Assembly: GCA_045642485.1 (NCBI GenBank)
Contig: JAZUIV010000002.1
Span: 12,295 to 76,294, forward strand
Reading direction: 5' to 3'
Source of the DNA: Cacconaster sp045642485
GTDB taxonomy: Bacteria; Bacteroidota; Bacteroidia; Bacteroidales; UBA932
Length of the DNA: 64,000 nt
Shown here: positions 41,959-50,789 of the stretch, piece after piece
How the letters are laid out: each line of letters opens with the position of its first letter
Numbering within the stretch: position 1 is the first letter of the stretch
The notes under the pieces: model-generated
Told to the model about the DNA's origin: nothing
Seen by the model: only the letters and a program-made list of their open reading frames with translations
Database searches by the model: none
Program-made: the position numbers and the translations under genes

Positions 41959-42330
41959 ATGATCAAACAGTACGAAACCGTTTTCATTGCAACTCCCGTT
42001 TTGTCTGATGTCCAGATGAAGGAAGCGGTTGCCAAGTACACAGGCCTCATTGCCGAGAACGGAGGCAAGGTCGTGTACGAAGAGGACTGGGGTCTGCGCA
42101 AACTCGCCTACCCTATCCAGAAGAAGACCACTGGATTCTATCACCTTATCGAATTCCAGGCTGAGCCCGCATTCGTTGCGACTCTCGAAACTCAGTACAA
42201 ACGTGATGAACGCATCATCCGTTTCCAGACAGTAGCTTTGGACAAGCACGCCATCGCATATGCAGAGCGTCGCCGCGCCAAAATCAACGGAACCAAGGCC
42301 GAAGCTCCCGCAGAGCAGAGCGCTGAATAA
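41959..42330 (+). CDS. rpsF: 30S ribosomal protein S6
   Basis: This 123-residue protein has an S6 fold: YETVFIATPVLSDVQMKEAV, VVYEEDWGLRKLAYPIQKKT, GFYHLIEFQAEPAFV and RDERIIRFQTVALDKHAIAY. A short C-terminal extension rich in Ala and Glu follows. It binds 16S rRNA together with S18. It is first in the operon with rpsR (17 bases on) and rplI. Confidence 0.96.
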   Translation: MIKQYETVFIATPVLSDVQMKEAVAKYTGLIAENGGKVVYEEDWGLRKLAYPIQKKTTGFYHLIEFQAEPAFVATLETQYKRDERIIRFQTVALDKHAIAYAERRRAKINGTKAEAPAEQSAE

Positions 42331-42347
42331 TAAAGGAGGATATACAA

Positions 42348-42614
42348 ATGGCACAGCACGATGACATCCGCTATCTGAATCCTGTAAACGTAGAGGTAAA
42401 GAAAAAGAAATACTGCCGCTTCAAGAAGGCCGGTATCAAATACATCGACTACAAGGACGCCGAGTTCCTGAAGAAGTTCCTCAACGAGCAAGGCAAGATT
42501 CTCCCCCGCCGTCTTACCGGCACATCACTCAAATTCCAGAAGAAGGTTTCTCAGGCAATCAAGAGAGCAAGACACCTTGCACTTCTTCCTTATGTAACTG
42601 ATATGCTCAAATAA
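42348..42614 (+). CDS. rpsR: 30S ribosomal protein S18
   Basis: This 88-residue protein has the S18 core KKKYCRFKKAGIKYIDYKDA, FLKKFLNEQGKILPRRLTGT and KKVSQAIKRARHLALLPYV. A strong GGAGG ribosome-binding site precedes the start, which is unusual in Bacteroidetes genes outside ribosomal operons. It pairs with S6 on the small subunit platform. Confidence 0.97.
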   Translation: MAQHDDIRYLNPVNVEVKKKKYCRFKKAGIKYIDYKDAEFLKKFLNEQGKILPRRLTGTSLKFQKKVSQAIKRARHLALLPYVTDMLK

Positions 42615-42625
42615 AGGAGGGTATT

Positions 42626-43078
42626 ATGGAAGTTATTCTTAAACAAGACGTTCAGAACCTTGGCAACAAGGACGATATCGTAACCGTAAAGAACGGATAC
42701 GGCGCAAACTGGCTGATTCCCCAGGGTCTTGCCATTATGGCAACTCCCACAGCCAAGAAGATTCACGCAGAAAACATGAAGCAGCGCGCCCATAAGGAAG
42801 CCGCCCTTCGCTCTCAGGCAGAGGCCGCAGCATCCAAGATGGAAGGTGCAACTGTCAAACTGACCACGAAGGTCAGCGAGAAAGGCAAGGTATTCGGAAG
42901 TGTCAACAACATTCAGGTTGCCGAGGCTCTCGTTGCCGCCGGATTTGACTGTGACCGCAAGAACATCACCCTCGTCGGTGAACCTCTCATCAAACAGGTC
43001 GGCACATATCAGGCTGTAGTGAAGATTTACAAAGACATCAAGGCCACGGTGAACGTGGAGGTTGTCGGAGAGGAATAA
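42626..43078 (+). CDS. rplI: 50S ribosomal protein L9
   Basis: This 150-residue protein has the N-terminal domain MEVILKQDVQNLGNKDDIVT, VKNGYGANWLIPQGLAIMAT, a long helix (about 41-75) and the C-terminal RNA-binding domain with GKVFGSVNNIQVAEAL. It ends the rpsF-rpsR-rplI operon and is followed by a strong terminator. Confidence 0.97.
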   Translation: MEVILKQDVQNLGNKDDIVTVKNGYGANWLIPQGLAIMATPTAKKIHAENMKQRAHKEAALRSQAEAAASKMEGATVKLTTKVSEKGKVFGSVNNIQVAEALVAAGFDCDRKNITLVGEPLIKQVGTYQAVVKIYKDIKATVNVEVVGEE

Positions 43079-43094
43079 GATTTTCTCAATCAAT

Positions 43095-43132
43095 AAAAAA
43101 GATGGCTGGAATAAATTCCAGCCATCTTTTTT
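43095..43132. terminator. Bidirectional rho-independent terminator after rplI
   Basis: A perfect 12-bp stem (GATGGCTGGAAT with ATTCCAGCCATC) around a two-base loop, flanked by A6 and T6. It ends the ribosomal operon on the plus strand and the lipoprotein gene on the minus strand. Confidence 0.92.
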
Positions 43133-43133
43133 A

Positions 43134-43547
43134 TCAGTTACCGGCATCGGTACTCTTTGCCGGCATAATCCAGGACAAGGCTCCTTTCTGATTGAAATAT
43201 TCTCCCTTTACTTCATACAGCATAAGGTGGAACTGCTCACCGTTCACCAACATATTTGCAACCACGGAAGTGTCAATCTTCTGGCAGGTATTGTAAAAGT
43301 CTTTCCATGCGGCAACGTCGGTATCGGCTTCATACCCGAAATAAGTGTGCTGTTTCTTGAAATAATCGGCATCGATACTCTCGATATAAGATGTAATCAT
43401 CCCATATCTTGCCTTGCCGTCATCATTATTTTCCATACTGGCCTGGTACCCGGTCTGATAAATGTGGTTCGACTCCTTCTCCGAGCAGGAGGAGAAAAGC
43501 AGCAACGCAACGGCTGCCACACAAGTGAATTTAAGTAGTGATTTCAT
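43134..43547 (-). CDS. Hypothetical lipoprotein
   Basis: This 137-residue protein of no family I recognise has a signal peptide with lipobox LFSSCSEK. The mature part is polar, with YGMITSYIESIDADYFKKQH and HLMLYEVKGEYFNQKGALSW. Length and composition suggest a small periplasmic or surface-anchored protein. It lies between a bidirectional terminator and the GT2 gene, 30 bases after the latter on the minus strand. Confidence 0.6.
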   Translation of the reverse strand: MKSLLKFTCVAAVALLLFSSCSEKESNHIYQTGYQASMENNDDGKARYGMITSYIESIDADYFKKQHTYFGYEADTDVAAWKDFYNTCQKIDTSVVANMLVNGEQFHLMLYEVKGEYFNQKGALSWIMPAKSTDAGN

Positions 43548-43577
43548 AGTATTTCTTTTTGCTTTGATTTTCTTGCA

Positions 43578-44585
43578 TCAAAACCGGATTTCTCCGAATC
43601 TGAGTTTGCGGCCGCTCAGGAAAAATTGCAGAATGATGCTGTGAGGATAATATCCGGAATTGTTGCGTTCCTCCTCCACGGGAGAGGGCTCTATGTTTCT
43701 TTTCATCCTGCAGTAATCCCGGTGGGCCTTTGCAACTGCCTTGAAATACTCCCACCTGAAGGTGAAAAGATATACCGCGGCAGAAGCACAGTCAAGACAC
43801 ATACGGAAGAAAATCCTGAACCTGCGAATACTTTCAGGAAGATTCTTGCGGAGCATAAGCAGATTGTTGCGGTAGTTCAGATACAACTTGCGGGGGGAGT
43901 TGTTGGGGAGAGTCCCGCCACCGACGTGATAGACTCTCGACTGTGGCACACACCATACCTGATACCCAAGCAGTTTGGCTCTCCAGCAGAAGTCGATTTC
44001 CTCCATATGGGCGAAGAAATTGTCATCCAGACCGCCAAGATGGTGATAGAGCGAACTGCGGACCATCATACAGGCACCGGTGGCCCAGAAGCACTCCTTC
44101 GGAGTGTCATACTGACCCTCATCCTTTTCCAGTGAAGAGAGAATACGTCCCCTGCAGAAAGGATAGCCGAAACGGTCGATGAAGCCTCCGGCAGCTCCGG
44201 CATATTCGAAGTATTCCGGATTCAGGGCCGATAGAATCTTCGGTTGGCAGATACCCACCTGAGGGTTCGACTCCATAAATTCCACAAGGGGGGACAGCCA
44301 CCCTTCGGGGACATCCACGTCACTGTTCAGCAGCACGTAATAATCCGCGTCCACCTCCTTCAAAGCCCTGTTGTATCCTCCGGTGAAGCCGTAGTTCCTG
44401 TCAAACCGGAGAAGTCTGATATCAGGAAAAGATTCCTCCACATACTTCAGGGAACCGTCAGTGGAACCGTTGTCAGCGATGACAATGAATGAATCGGGGC
44501 CGGGCGTATTGGCAACAAGAACAGGAAGATACCGTCTGAGCATCTCTTCCCCGTTCCAATTCAATATCACTATTGCCGTATCCAT
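43578..44585 (-). CDS. GT2 family glycosyltransferase (rhamnosyltransferase-like)
   Basis: This 335-residue GT-A enzyme has TAIVILNWNGEEMLRRYLPV, IADNGSTDGSLKYVEESFP, GGYNRALKEVDADYYVLLNS with the DxD-type SDVDVPEGW, and later EEIDFCWRAKLLGYQVWCVP and RVYHVGGGTL. This is the layout of WbbL-like rhamnosyltransferases. A hydrophobic segment around FFRMCLDCASAAVYLFTF may attach it to the membrane. The ATG at 44585 follows the promoter (44592-44599) closely; an upstream ATG at 44594 would start inside it. Confidence 0.88.
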   Translation of the reverse strand: MDTAIVILNWNGEEMLRRYLPVLVANTPGPDSFIVIADNGSTDGSLKYVEESFPDIRLLRFDRNYGFTGGYNRALKEVDADYYVLLNSDVDVPEGWLSPLVEFMESNPQVGICQPKILSALNPEYFEYAGAAGGFIDRFGYPFCRGRILSSLEKDEGQYDTPKECFWATGACMMVRSSLYHHLGGLDDNFFAHMEEIDFCWRAKLLGYQVWCVPQSRVYHVGGGTLPNNSPRKLYLNYRNNLLMLRKNLPESIRRFRIFFRMCLDCASAAVYLFTFRWEYFKAVAKAHRDYCRMKRNIEPSPVEEERNNSGYYPHSIILQFFLSGRKLRFGEIRF

Positions 44586-44591
44586 TTGAGG

Positions 44592-44599
44592 CAAATATA
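44592..44599 (-). promoter_or_regulatory. -7 element for the GT2 gene at 43578
   Basis: Minus-strand TATATTTG, exact TAnnTTTG, ending six bases before the ATG: a near-leaderless transcript is expected. Divergent from the element at 44612. Confidence 0.45.
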
Positions 44600-44611
44600 A
44601 GAATATTTGCG

Positions 44612-44619
44612 TAAATTTG
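44612..44619 (+). promoter_or_regulatory. -7 element for the EEP nuclease gene
   Basis: TAAATTTG, exact TAnnTTTG, with a TTTG 23 bases upstream (44585-44588) and the ATG 22 bases downstream. Confidence 0.45.
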
Positions 44620-44641
44620 GAAAAGAGAAAAACGGAGGACT

Positions 44642-45589
44642 ATGGCCCAGACAATAATGTTCTATAATCTGGAGAACCTTTACGACACGATTAATGACCC
44701 CACAAAGGATGACTTTGAGTTCACCCCGATGGGAGACAAACGATGGACACAGGACAAGTATCTGCTCAAACTCCAGAACTTGAGTTCCGTCTTCGGAGCG
44801 GTGGCCTCATCCTACGGAGGGTTTCCCAGCGTCGTCGGTGTATCAGAAGTGGAAAACATAGGCGTTATGCGGGATCTGGCCGCACAGAAGCGTATGGCCG
44901 GAGCGCACTACAAGGCCATACATTTCGAATCGAATGATGCAAGAGGCGTCGATGTGGGGATGTATTACCGCCCGGACAAATACAAACCGCTCGGAAGCGA
45001 ACCTGTCAAATTGGTCTTGAGGAGCGGGAGAGAATACATCGGAAGGGATATCCTGGCTTCCTGGGGGCTGCTTGACGGAGAAATGTTCGCATTCTATGTC
45101 TGCCATTTCCTCTCCCGGCGAGCCGGCGTCAGTGCATCAGCCGGATTCAGAAGGGCCGGCGCAGAGACTGTCCGCGACCACGCCGCCGCCCTACGGCAAA
45201 AATATCCGGATATCAAGGTAGTGATTATGGGAGATATGAACGACTGCCCCTCCGATGAATCCCTTTCAAAACTGCTGAAAGCCCACAAGACAATCTACAA
45301 CATTCCGGAGGGCGAATATTTCAACCCGTTCTGGATTCTTGAGGAAGAGGGAAAAGGGACCAGTCTCCACAACCACAGATGGGTTCTCTACGACAATATT
45401 ATTGTCTCCCATAACCTGATTCCACCGACAAAAGGTCTCGCCCTGGGCCAGATTGACCGCAGGCACTACGGCGAAATCTTCAGAAAGAATTTCATGATGA
45501 GTCACGGGGCCCCAAAACGGAGCTATTACGGCAACATTTTTGAAAACGGATTCAGCGATCATCTCCCCGTTGTAATCAAAATTGTATAA
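44642..45589 (+). CDS. Endonuclease/exonuclease/phosphatase family protein
   Basis: This 315-residue protein has the EEP fold: IMFYNLENLYDTINDPTKDD (first metal-site Asn-Glu), VVGVSEVENIGVMRDLA, VDVGMYYRPDKYKPL, VIMGDMNDCPSDESL and the C-terminal GFSDHLPVVIKI, which holds the Asp-His pair. There is no signal peptide, so it is probably cytoplasmic. Substrate could be nucleic acid or a phosphoester; the family does not tell. Its stop codon overlaps the promoter element of rfbB. Confidence 0.88.
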   Translation: MAQTIMFYNLENLYDTINDPTKDDFEFTPMGDKRWTQDKYLLKLQNLSSVFGAVASSYGGFPSVVGVSEVENIGVMRDLAAQKRMAGAHYKAIHFESNDARGVDVGMYYRPDKYKPLGSEPVKLVLRSGREYIGRDILASWGLLDGEMFAFYVCHFLSRRAGVSASAGFRRAGAETVRDHAAALRQKYPDIKVVIMGDMNDCPSDESLSKLLKAHKTIYNIPEGEYFNPFWILEEEGKGTSLHNHRWVLYDNIIVSHNLIPPTKGLALGQIDRRHYGEIFRKNFMMSHGAPKRSYYGNIFENGFSDHLPVVIKIV

Positions 45590-45594
45590 ATTTG
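45587..45594 (+). promoter_or_regulatory. -7 element for rfbB, overlapping the upstream stop codon
   Basis: TAAATTTG, exact TAnnTTTG; the TAA is also the stop codon of the EEP gene. rfbB starts 26 bases later. Confidence 0.45.
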
Positions 45595-45620
45595 TGAATT
45601 CTAAAGGAACTTTCATATAA

Positions 45621-46757
45621 ATGAAACGCACCATCATCATAACCGGAGGAGCGGGATTCATCGGATCCCACGTAGTACGTCTGTTCGTCAACAGATATCC
45701 GGAATATACCATCATCAATCTCGACAAACTCACATATGCCGGTAACCTGGCCAATCTCAAGGACATTGAGGGGCGCCCCAACTACCGCTTCGTCAAGATG
45801 GATATCTGTGACTTCGAAGGAGTCCTGAATCTGATGCGGCACGAGAATGTGGACGGTATCATTCATCTGGCCGCAGAGAGCCACGTGGACCGCAGCATCA
45901 AGGACCCGTTCACCTTCGCGCAGACAAACGTGATGGGAACCCTAAGCCTGCTCCAGGCCGCAAAAGTTTATTGGGATTCTCTTCCCGAAAAATACGAAGG
46001 AAAGCTTTTCTACCATATCTCCACCGACGAGGTTTATGGAGCTCTTCAAATGACCCACCCCGATGGAATCGAGCCGCCCTTCTCAACAAAGGCATCCAGC
46101 GGCGAGCACCATCTGGCATACGGCGAGAAGTTCTTCACCGAAGATCTCAAGTACCTGCCCCACTCTCCCTACAGCGCCTCAAAAGCAAGTTCAGACCATT
46201 TCGTCAGGGCATTTCACGACACCTACGGACTTCCGACAATAGTGACAAACTGCTCTAACAATTACGGCCCGTACCAATTCCCCGAAAAGCTGATACCTCT
46301 TTTCATCAACAACATCAGGCACCGCAAGCCGCTGCCGGTTTACGGCCAGGGGCTCAACGTCCGTGACTGGCTCTACGTGGAAGACCACGCAAGAGCAATC
46401 GACCTTATCTTCCACAAGGGAAGAATCGCCGAAACCTACAATATCGGAGGTTTCAACGAATGGAAGAACATCGACCTTATCAAAGTTATCATCAATACCG
46501 TTGACAGGCTACTGGGAAGGGCCGAAGGCGAAGACCTCAACCTCATCACATACGTGACTGACCGCGCGGGGCATGACCTTCGATACGCCATCGACTCCTC
46601 TTTCCTGCAGAAGGAACTCGGCTGGGAGCCATCTCTCCAATTTGAGGAAGGAATCGAAAAGACCGTCCGCTGGTATCTCGAAAACCAGGAATGGATGGAC
46701 AACGTCACCTCGGGCGATTATCTGAAATACTACCGGGATATGTATTCCGCCAGATAA
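45621..46757 (+). CDS. rfbB: dTDP-glucose 4,6-dehydratase
   Basis: This 378-residue extended SDR enzyme has TIIITGGAGFIGSHVVRLFV (NAD-binding GxxGxxG), YTIINLDKLTYAGNLANLKD, IIHLAAESHVDRSIKDPFTF, FYHISTDEVYGAL (Thr-Asp-Glu active site), YSASKASSDHFVRAF (catalytic YxxxK) and NNYGPYQFPEKLIPLFINN. It makes dTDP-4-keto-6-deoxyglucose, the precursor of rhamnose and related sugars, and so feeds surface-glycan synthesis. The other rml genes are not in the window. Confidence 0.96.
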   Translation: MKRTIIITGGAGFIGSHVVRLFVNRYPEYTIINLDKLTYAGNLANLKDIEGRPNYRFVKMDICDFEGVLNLMRHENVDGIIHLAAESHVDRSIKDPFTFAQTNVMGTLSLLQAAKVYWDSLPEKYEGKLFYHISTDEVYGALQMTHPDGIEPPFSTKASSGEHHLAYGEKFFTEDLKYLPHSPYSASKASSDHFVRAFHDTYGLPTIVTNCSNNYGPYQFPEKLIPLFINNIRHRKPLPVYGQGLNVRDWLYVEDHARAIDLIFHKGRIAETYNIGGFNEWKNIDLIKVIINTVDRLLGRAEGEDLNLITYVTDRAGHDLRYAIDSSFLQKELGWEPSLQFEEGIEKTVRWYLENQEWMDNVTSGDYLKYYRDMYSAR

Positions 46758-46794
46758 ACAACGAAGCCGGCTTCCGCCGGCTTCGTTGTTTATC
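46753..46794. terminator. Perfect hairpin terminator between rfbB and the phosphodiesterase gene
   Basis: A 19-bp perfect palindrome with loop TTCC. The rfbB stop codon lies within the left arm. It can serve both convergent genes. Confidence 0.85.
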
Positions 46795-46806
46795 TCCAGA
46801 CCACTT

Positions 46807-48399
46807 TTATTTCTTGAGGTCAACGATGTTGAAGGGGAACACCGGCCCGCCGTTAAGTCCCCAGGAGAGGTTGAGGCTCTGTCCTTCGCAATCCTCGAAA
46901 TACTCGAGTTTGATGATATGCTCACCCTCGGTGAGATCTGCAACGCCCATCTTCTCCATATAGGTATGGGAGCCGTCGTTATCCACAACCTTGTTTCCGT
47001 CAATAATAAGGCGTGAACCGTCATCGGATCCGAGAAGGAAACGGTACTTGCCACTCTTTTTCACAATCATTCTGGATGAGAAGATTACCGCAAAATCATC
47101 CTCTTCAGGTCTGACGGGGATTCCGTCGAGCGTGAAGTTGGAGACATAGCCAACAGCATCGGCGCGTCCGAACTTTGTGAAATCGGGAAGGGATTCACCC
47201 GTATAGTTCCTGTAGAGTTTGTATTCTATGGGGGCCTCGCCAGCGGGAGCTTCTGCATAGAGAAGGTTCTCCGCTACAGCGCTGTACTGTCCGTTCTTGT
47301 AAGTGACTGATTTGACAACCGTATTCCCGTCAATCTTGAAGGGACCCGTGTAACGGATGGACTCTTTGGTGGGGATACTGCCGTCAAGAGAATAGTAAAT
47401 CTCGGCATCCCGGGCATCAGCAGTGATAGTTACTTCAGAAGCGACGCCGCGGAAAGGACTTACGAAAGGAAGGGGTACATAATTCAGTTCTCCCTTGGGC
47501 TCGAAAGCTTCCCAAAGGAACTGGCCGCGGCATTCACGGGGCATCTCGACACCAAGAAGGCCCGCGATGGTCACCGCATTGTCATATATCATATTGGTAT
47601 GCTCCATAACTTTGCCCTTGGTCACACCTTTTCCATACATAATGACAGGCACTTCAAGTTCACTCTCGTTGTCGCCGCCGTGTCCGAAACGGACTCCGCC
47701 GTGGTCACCGGTAATCATAATGACGATATCCTTCATCAGGCCTCTCTTCTCCAACTCGGTGACGAATTCTCCGATTATCTTGTCGCACATTGTGATGGCG
47801 TCAAAGTAGCCCTGATTCTCGTGGCCGTATTTGTGACCTGCGTGGTCGGTTTCGTCAACGGAGACGAAAAGGAACTCGGGCTGATTCTCCAGATATGAAT
47901 CAAACGCTTTTCTGAGAGTTGCCTCTCCGTTTTCACATCTTTCGGAGTAATCGAAGGAATTCATATCATACATACGAGTCTGGCCATTCCACTCATAGAA
48001 CCCGTACACTTTGGCATCCGGACGCTGCTGTTTCACCACGTCGAATATAGTGGGGAACCGGCCTGTGGCATTGTGGACGGCAGGCTCAATCATTCGTGTT
48101 TCATATTCCCAGTCATTGCCGGTGACACCGTGCATCTCAATCGGAGCGCCGCTGAGCATACACATCCAGTTCTGTGATGAGGATGTTTCACGGGCAACAC
48201 GGGTGTGGATGGAGACCGCGCCGTTTTCAATCATATAGTTGAAATTCGGCGTTTCGGCCCTCTGAAGCCCGACGGCGCTCAGTGCGTCGAGCCCGATGAA
48301 AATCACGTGTTTTGCTCTGGGAGTCTTCTGCTGATGGCAACAGGAAGCGGTCACCAATGCCAGACAGAGGCAGGTGACGGCGATGGTTTTTAATTTCAT
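46807..48399 (-). CDS. Alkaline phosphatase/phosphodiesterase-family lipoprotein with PA14-like C-terminus
   Basis: This 530-residue protein has a signal peptide with lipobox VTASC. Domain 1 (about 30-310) is of the type I phosphodiesterase/nucleotide pyrophosphatase superfamily: HVIFIGLDALSAVGLQRAET, SSQNWMCMLSGAP (nucleophile region), VSVDETDHAGHKYGH and MITGDHGGVRFGHGGDNESE (metal ligands). Domain 2 (about 325-390) resembles the chitobiase C-terminal Ig-like fold (EIYYSLDGSIPTKESIRYTG). Domain 3 (about 405-525) is PA14-like (FLLGSDDGSRLIIDGNKVVD). It likely acts at the surface on a phosphoester, perhaps on a glycan. ATG at 48399 matches the signal peptide. Confidence 0.88.
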   Translation of the reverse strand: MKLKTIAVTCLCLALVTASCCHQQKTPRAKHVIFIGLDALSAVGLQRAETPNFNYMIENGAVSIHTRVARETSSSQNWMCMLSGAPIEMHGVTGNDWEYETRMIEPAVHNATGRFPTIFDVVKQQRPDAKVYGFYEWNGQTRMYDMNSFDYSERCENGEATLRKAFDSYLENQPEFLFVSVDETDHAGHKYGHENQGYFDAITMCDKIIGEFVTELEKRGLMKDIVIMITGDHGGVRFGHGGDNESELEVPVIMYGKGVTKGKVMEHTNMIYDNAVTIAGLLGVEMPRECRGQFLWEAFEPKGELNYVPLPFVSPFRGVASEVTITADARDAEIYYSLDGSIPTKESIRYTGPFKIDGNTVVKSVTYKNGQYSAVAENLLYAEAPAGEAPIEYKLYRNYTGESLPDFTKFGRADAVGYVSNFTLDGIPVRPEEDDFAVIFSSRMIVKKSGKYRFLLGSDDGSRLIIDGNKVVDNDGSHTYMEKMGVADLTEGEHIIKLEYFEDCEGQSLNLSWGLNGGPVFPFNIVDLKK

Positions 48400-48421
48400 A
48401 GCGTATTTTAGATTATTAGAC

Positions 48422-50182
48422 TTAGAATAATTCTTTATCCTTGATATCCTTGACCCTGAGCTGTATATTGGCAATGCCCCTGTAATAGTTCTCCGCTATG
48501 GAATAGCAGATGTCAACGGGGTTGCCGGCGTGCATATGGTCATAGTGTTCGGCAAGATTGAAAGCGATTGCCGACACGTGGTGATATGGTTCGTCCTCCT
48601 GAATCAGCTCCAACTTGAGATGCTTGGATTCCTGTCTTCTGGAGCCGTCGTCGGCATCAGTTGCCCCTACTTTGCGGATGTTCCCGTTGTCATATACATT
48701 CTCGGTAATGAAGACAGGCGACTGGTTGCCGGGGCCGAAAGGCTGGAACTGCTTCAGCAACCGGAAGAATTTGGGAGTAATCTGATTGAAGTCCAGGTAG
48801 GAGTCGATTGTGACGATGGGGGTCAGATCGACTTTTGAAATCTTGGCCGCGACATCCTCTTCGAATCTGCGGCAGAATTCATCGAAATTTTCCTCCTTGA
48901 TTGTCAGACCCGCGGCATACATATGACCTCCGAAGTTCTCCAGAAGGTCCGCACAGGATTCAATCGAAGCATACAGGTCAAAGCCGGCAACCGAACGGGC
49001 CGACCCTGTGATGAATCCGTTGGATTTGGTCATCACGATGGTGGGTTTGTAGTATGCCTCCACCAGACGTGAAGCCACAATACCCAGCACACCCTTGTGC
49101 CACTTGGGGTTATAGAGAATCGTGGACTTCCTTTCCGCATAGAGGGGATGGTTCCTCACCATCTCTATCGCTTCCCTGGTAATCTCACGGTCAATTTTCT
49201 TTCTGTCGTTGTTGTGCTCGTTGATGGCGGCGCCTATCTCACGGGCATCCTCTTCATCGCGGGAAGTGAGCATATCCACCGCTGTCCTGCCTGATTCCAT
49301 ACGGCCGGCGGCATTGATACGGGGACCGATTTTGAAAACAATCTCGTCGATTGTTATCCTGTGCTTCTCCAGTCCGGAGAGCTTAATTATGCTCATCAGG
49401 CCCTTGCGGGGATTCTCGTTCAGTTGTTTCAACCCGTAATAGGCAAGGACTCTGTTCTCACCCGTTACGGAGACAAGGTCGGATGCGATACTTACCACCA
49501 GCAAATCAAGGAGGCTTACGATATCCTCAAAAGGGATTCCGTGCCTTGAGGCATATGCCTGAACAAGTTTGAAACCCACTCCACAGCCCGACAAATCGTC
49601 GAACGGATAGGTGTCATCCTCCCTCTTGGGGTCGAGCACCGCCACAGCAGGAGGCAACTCCGAGTCCGGAAGATGGTGGTCACAGACTATAACGTCTATC
49701 CCGAGAGATGCGGCGTATTTGACTTTCTCTATGGCCTTTATCCCGCAATCCAAGGTGATTATCAGGCTGCAGCCGTGCTCCTTTGCACAGTCGATACCCT
49801 TGTAGGAGACTCCGTATCCTTCGTCATACCTGTCAGGGATATAATATTCTATCTCCTTTGTCAAAGTGCGGAAGAAGGAATAGACCAGCGAGACCGCCGT
49901 CGTTCCGTCAACGTCATAATCTCCGTAAACGAACAGTCTCTCTTTGTTCTTGATTGCCTCGTCCAGGCGCTGCACGGCCTTTTCCATATCTTTCATAAGG
50001 AAAGGGTCGTGAAGCATCGACAAATCGGGCCGGAAGAAGGCTCTCGCCTTGGCGAAGGTATCAATCCCCCGCTGTACCAGCAGATTTGCAAGAATCTGGT
50101 CTATGCCCAGTTCCTGTGCAAGCTGGCGGACAACTGCGGGATTGCCCTGCTCTTTGACGTACCATTTCTTCTCTATACCCAT
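48422..50182 (-). CDS. recJ: Single-stranded-DNA-specific exonuclease RecJ
   Basis: This 586-residue DHH-family 5'-3' nuclease has RLFVYGDYDVDGTTAVSLVY (motif I), LIITLDCGIKAIEKV, VIVCDHHLPDSELPPAVAVL (DHH motif), GRINAAGRMESG-type region (IGPRINAAGRMESGRTAVDM), and SARSVAGFDLYASIESCADL with NFGGHMYAAGLTI (DHHA1). It acts in recombination and mismatch repair. It starts ten bases after ssb on the minus strand. Confidence 0.96.
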   Translation of the reverse strand: MGIEKKWYVKEQGNPAVVRQLAQELGIDQILANLLVQRGIDTFAKARAFFRPDLSMLHDPFLMKDMEKAVQRLDEAIKNKERLFVYGDYDVDGTTAVSLVYSFFRTLTKEIEYYIPDRYDEGYGVSYKGIDCAKEHGCSLIITLDCGIKAIEKVKYAASLGIDVIVCDHHLPDSELPPAVAVLDPKREDDTYPFDDLSGCGVGFKLVQAYASRHGIPFEDIVSLLDLLVVSIASDLVSVTGENRVLAYYGLKQLNENPRKGLMSIIKLSGLEKHRITIDEIVFKIGPRINAAGRMESGRTAVDMLTSRDEEDAREIGAAINEHNNDRKKIDREITREAIEMVRNHPLYAERKSTILYNPKWHKGVLGIVASRLVEAYYKPTIVMTKSNGFITGSARSVAGFDLYASIESCADLLENFGGHMYAAGLTIKEENFDEFCRRFEEDVAAKISKVDLTPIVTIDSYLDFNQITPKFFRLLKQFQPFGPGNQSPVFITENVYDNGNIRKVGATDADDGSRRQESKHLKLELIQEDEPYHHVSAIAFNLAEHYDHMHAGNPVDICYSIAENYYRGIANIQLRVKDIKDKELF

Positions 50183-50191
50183 AACCTGCTA

Positions 50192-50650
50192 TCAGAACGG
50201 AAGATCATCAGTTCCCTCATCGGAAAGGTCCGCAGGGGAGACTATCGGTGTGGACTGAACGGGCGCGGCAGGTGCCGGAGCCGGAGAATAACTGCGCTCT
50301 GAAGGAGCCGCGCCTTCATTGCGGCGGCTGCCGAGGAGCTGTATGGCATTCGCCCTTATTTCAGTGGCATAATGCTTTACGCCGGACTGGTCATCCCAGG
50401 TACGGGTACGGATAGCCCCTTCAACGTAAATCTGTGTCCCTTTACGAATATAGTTTTTGGACAAATCTGCAAGCTGGCCCCAGGCCACTACGGTATGCCA
50501 TTCGGTCACTTCCCTGACCTCTCCGCTACGATCCTTGAACCTTTCATTTGTGGCAAGTGTAAGCGTTGCTACTGAAGAGCCGCCTTCCAGATGCCGGATT
50601 TCCGGGTCTTTCCCCACATTCCCAATCAATAAAACTTTATTAAGACTCAT
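50192..50650 (-). CDS. ssb: Single-stranded DNA-binding protein
   Basis: This 152-residue OB-fold protein has MSLNKVLLIGNVGKDPEIRH, VTEWHTVVAWGQLADLSKNY and YVEGAIRTRTWDDQSGVKHY. A flexible linker rich in Ala and Pro is followed by the acidic tip GTDDLPF that recruits repair proteins. It precedes recJ, a functional partner, by ten bases. The 139 bases upstream, to the HTH gene, contain a long A/T-rich stretch and no gene. Confidence 0.97.
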   Translation of the reverse strand: MSLNKVLLIGNVGKDPEIRHLEGGSSVATLTLATNERFKDRSGEVREVTEWHTVVAWGQLADLSKNYIRKGTQIYVEGAIRTRTWDDQSGVKHYATEIRANAIQLLGSRRNEGAAPSERSYSPAPAPAAPVQSTPIVSPADLSDEGTDDLPF

Positions 50651-50789
50651 AGTGCATAAATTTTGCTAAAATTACTAAATAAAGGCGAGTTTATGAAATC
50701 TTTTTTCTCAAATCCTGACAAGAGAAAAAAGCGTGCCGCTTTAAATGGTTAATTGATAAATATTTGTAATAAAAAAAGATTTTTTGAAT

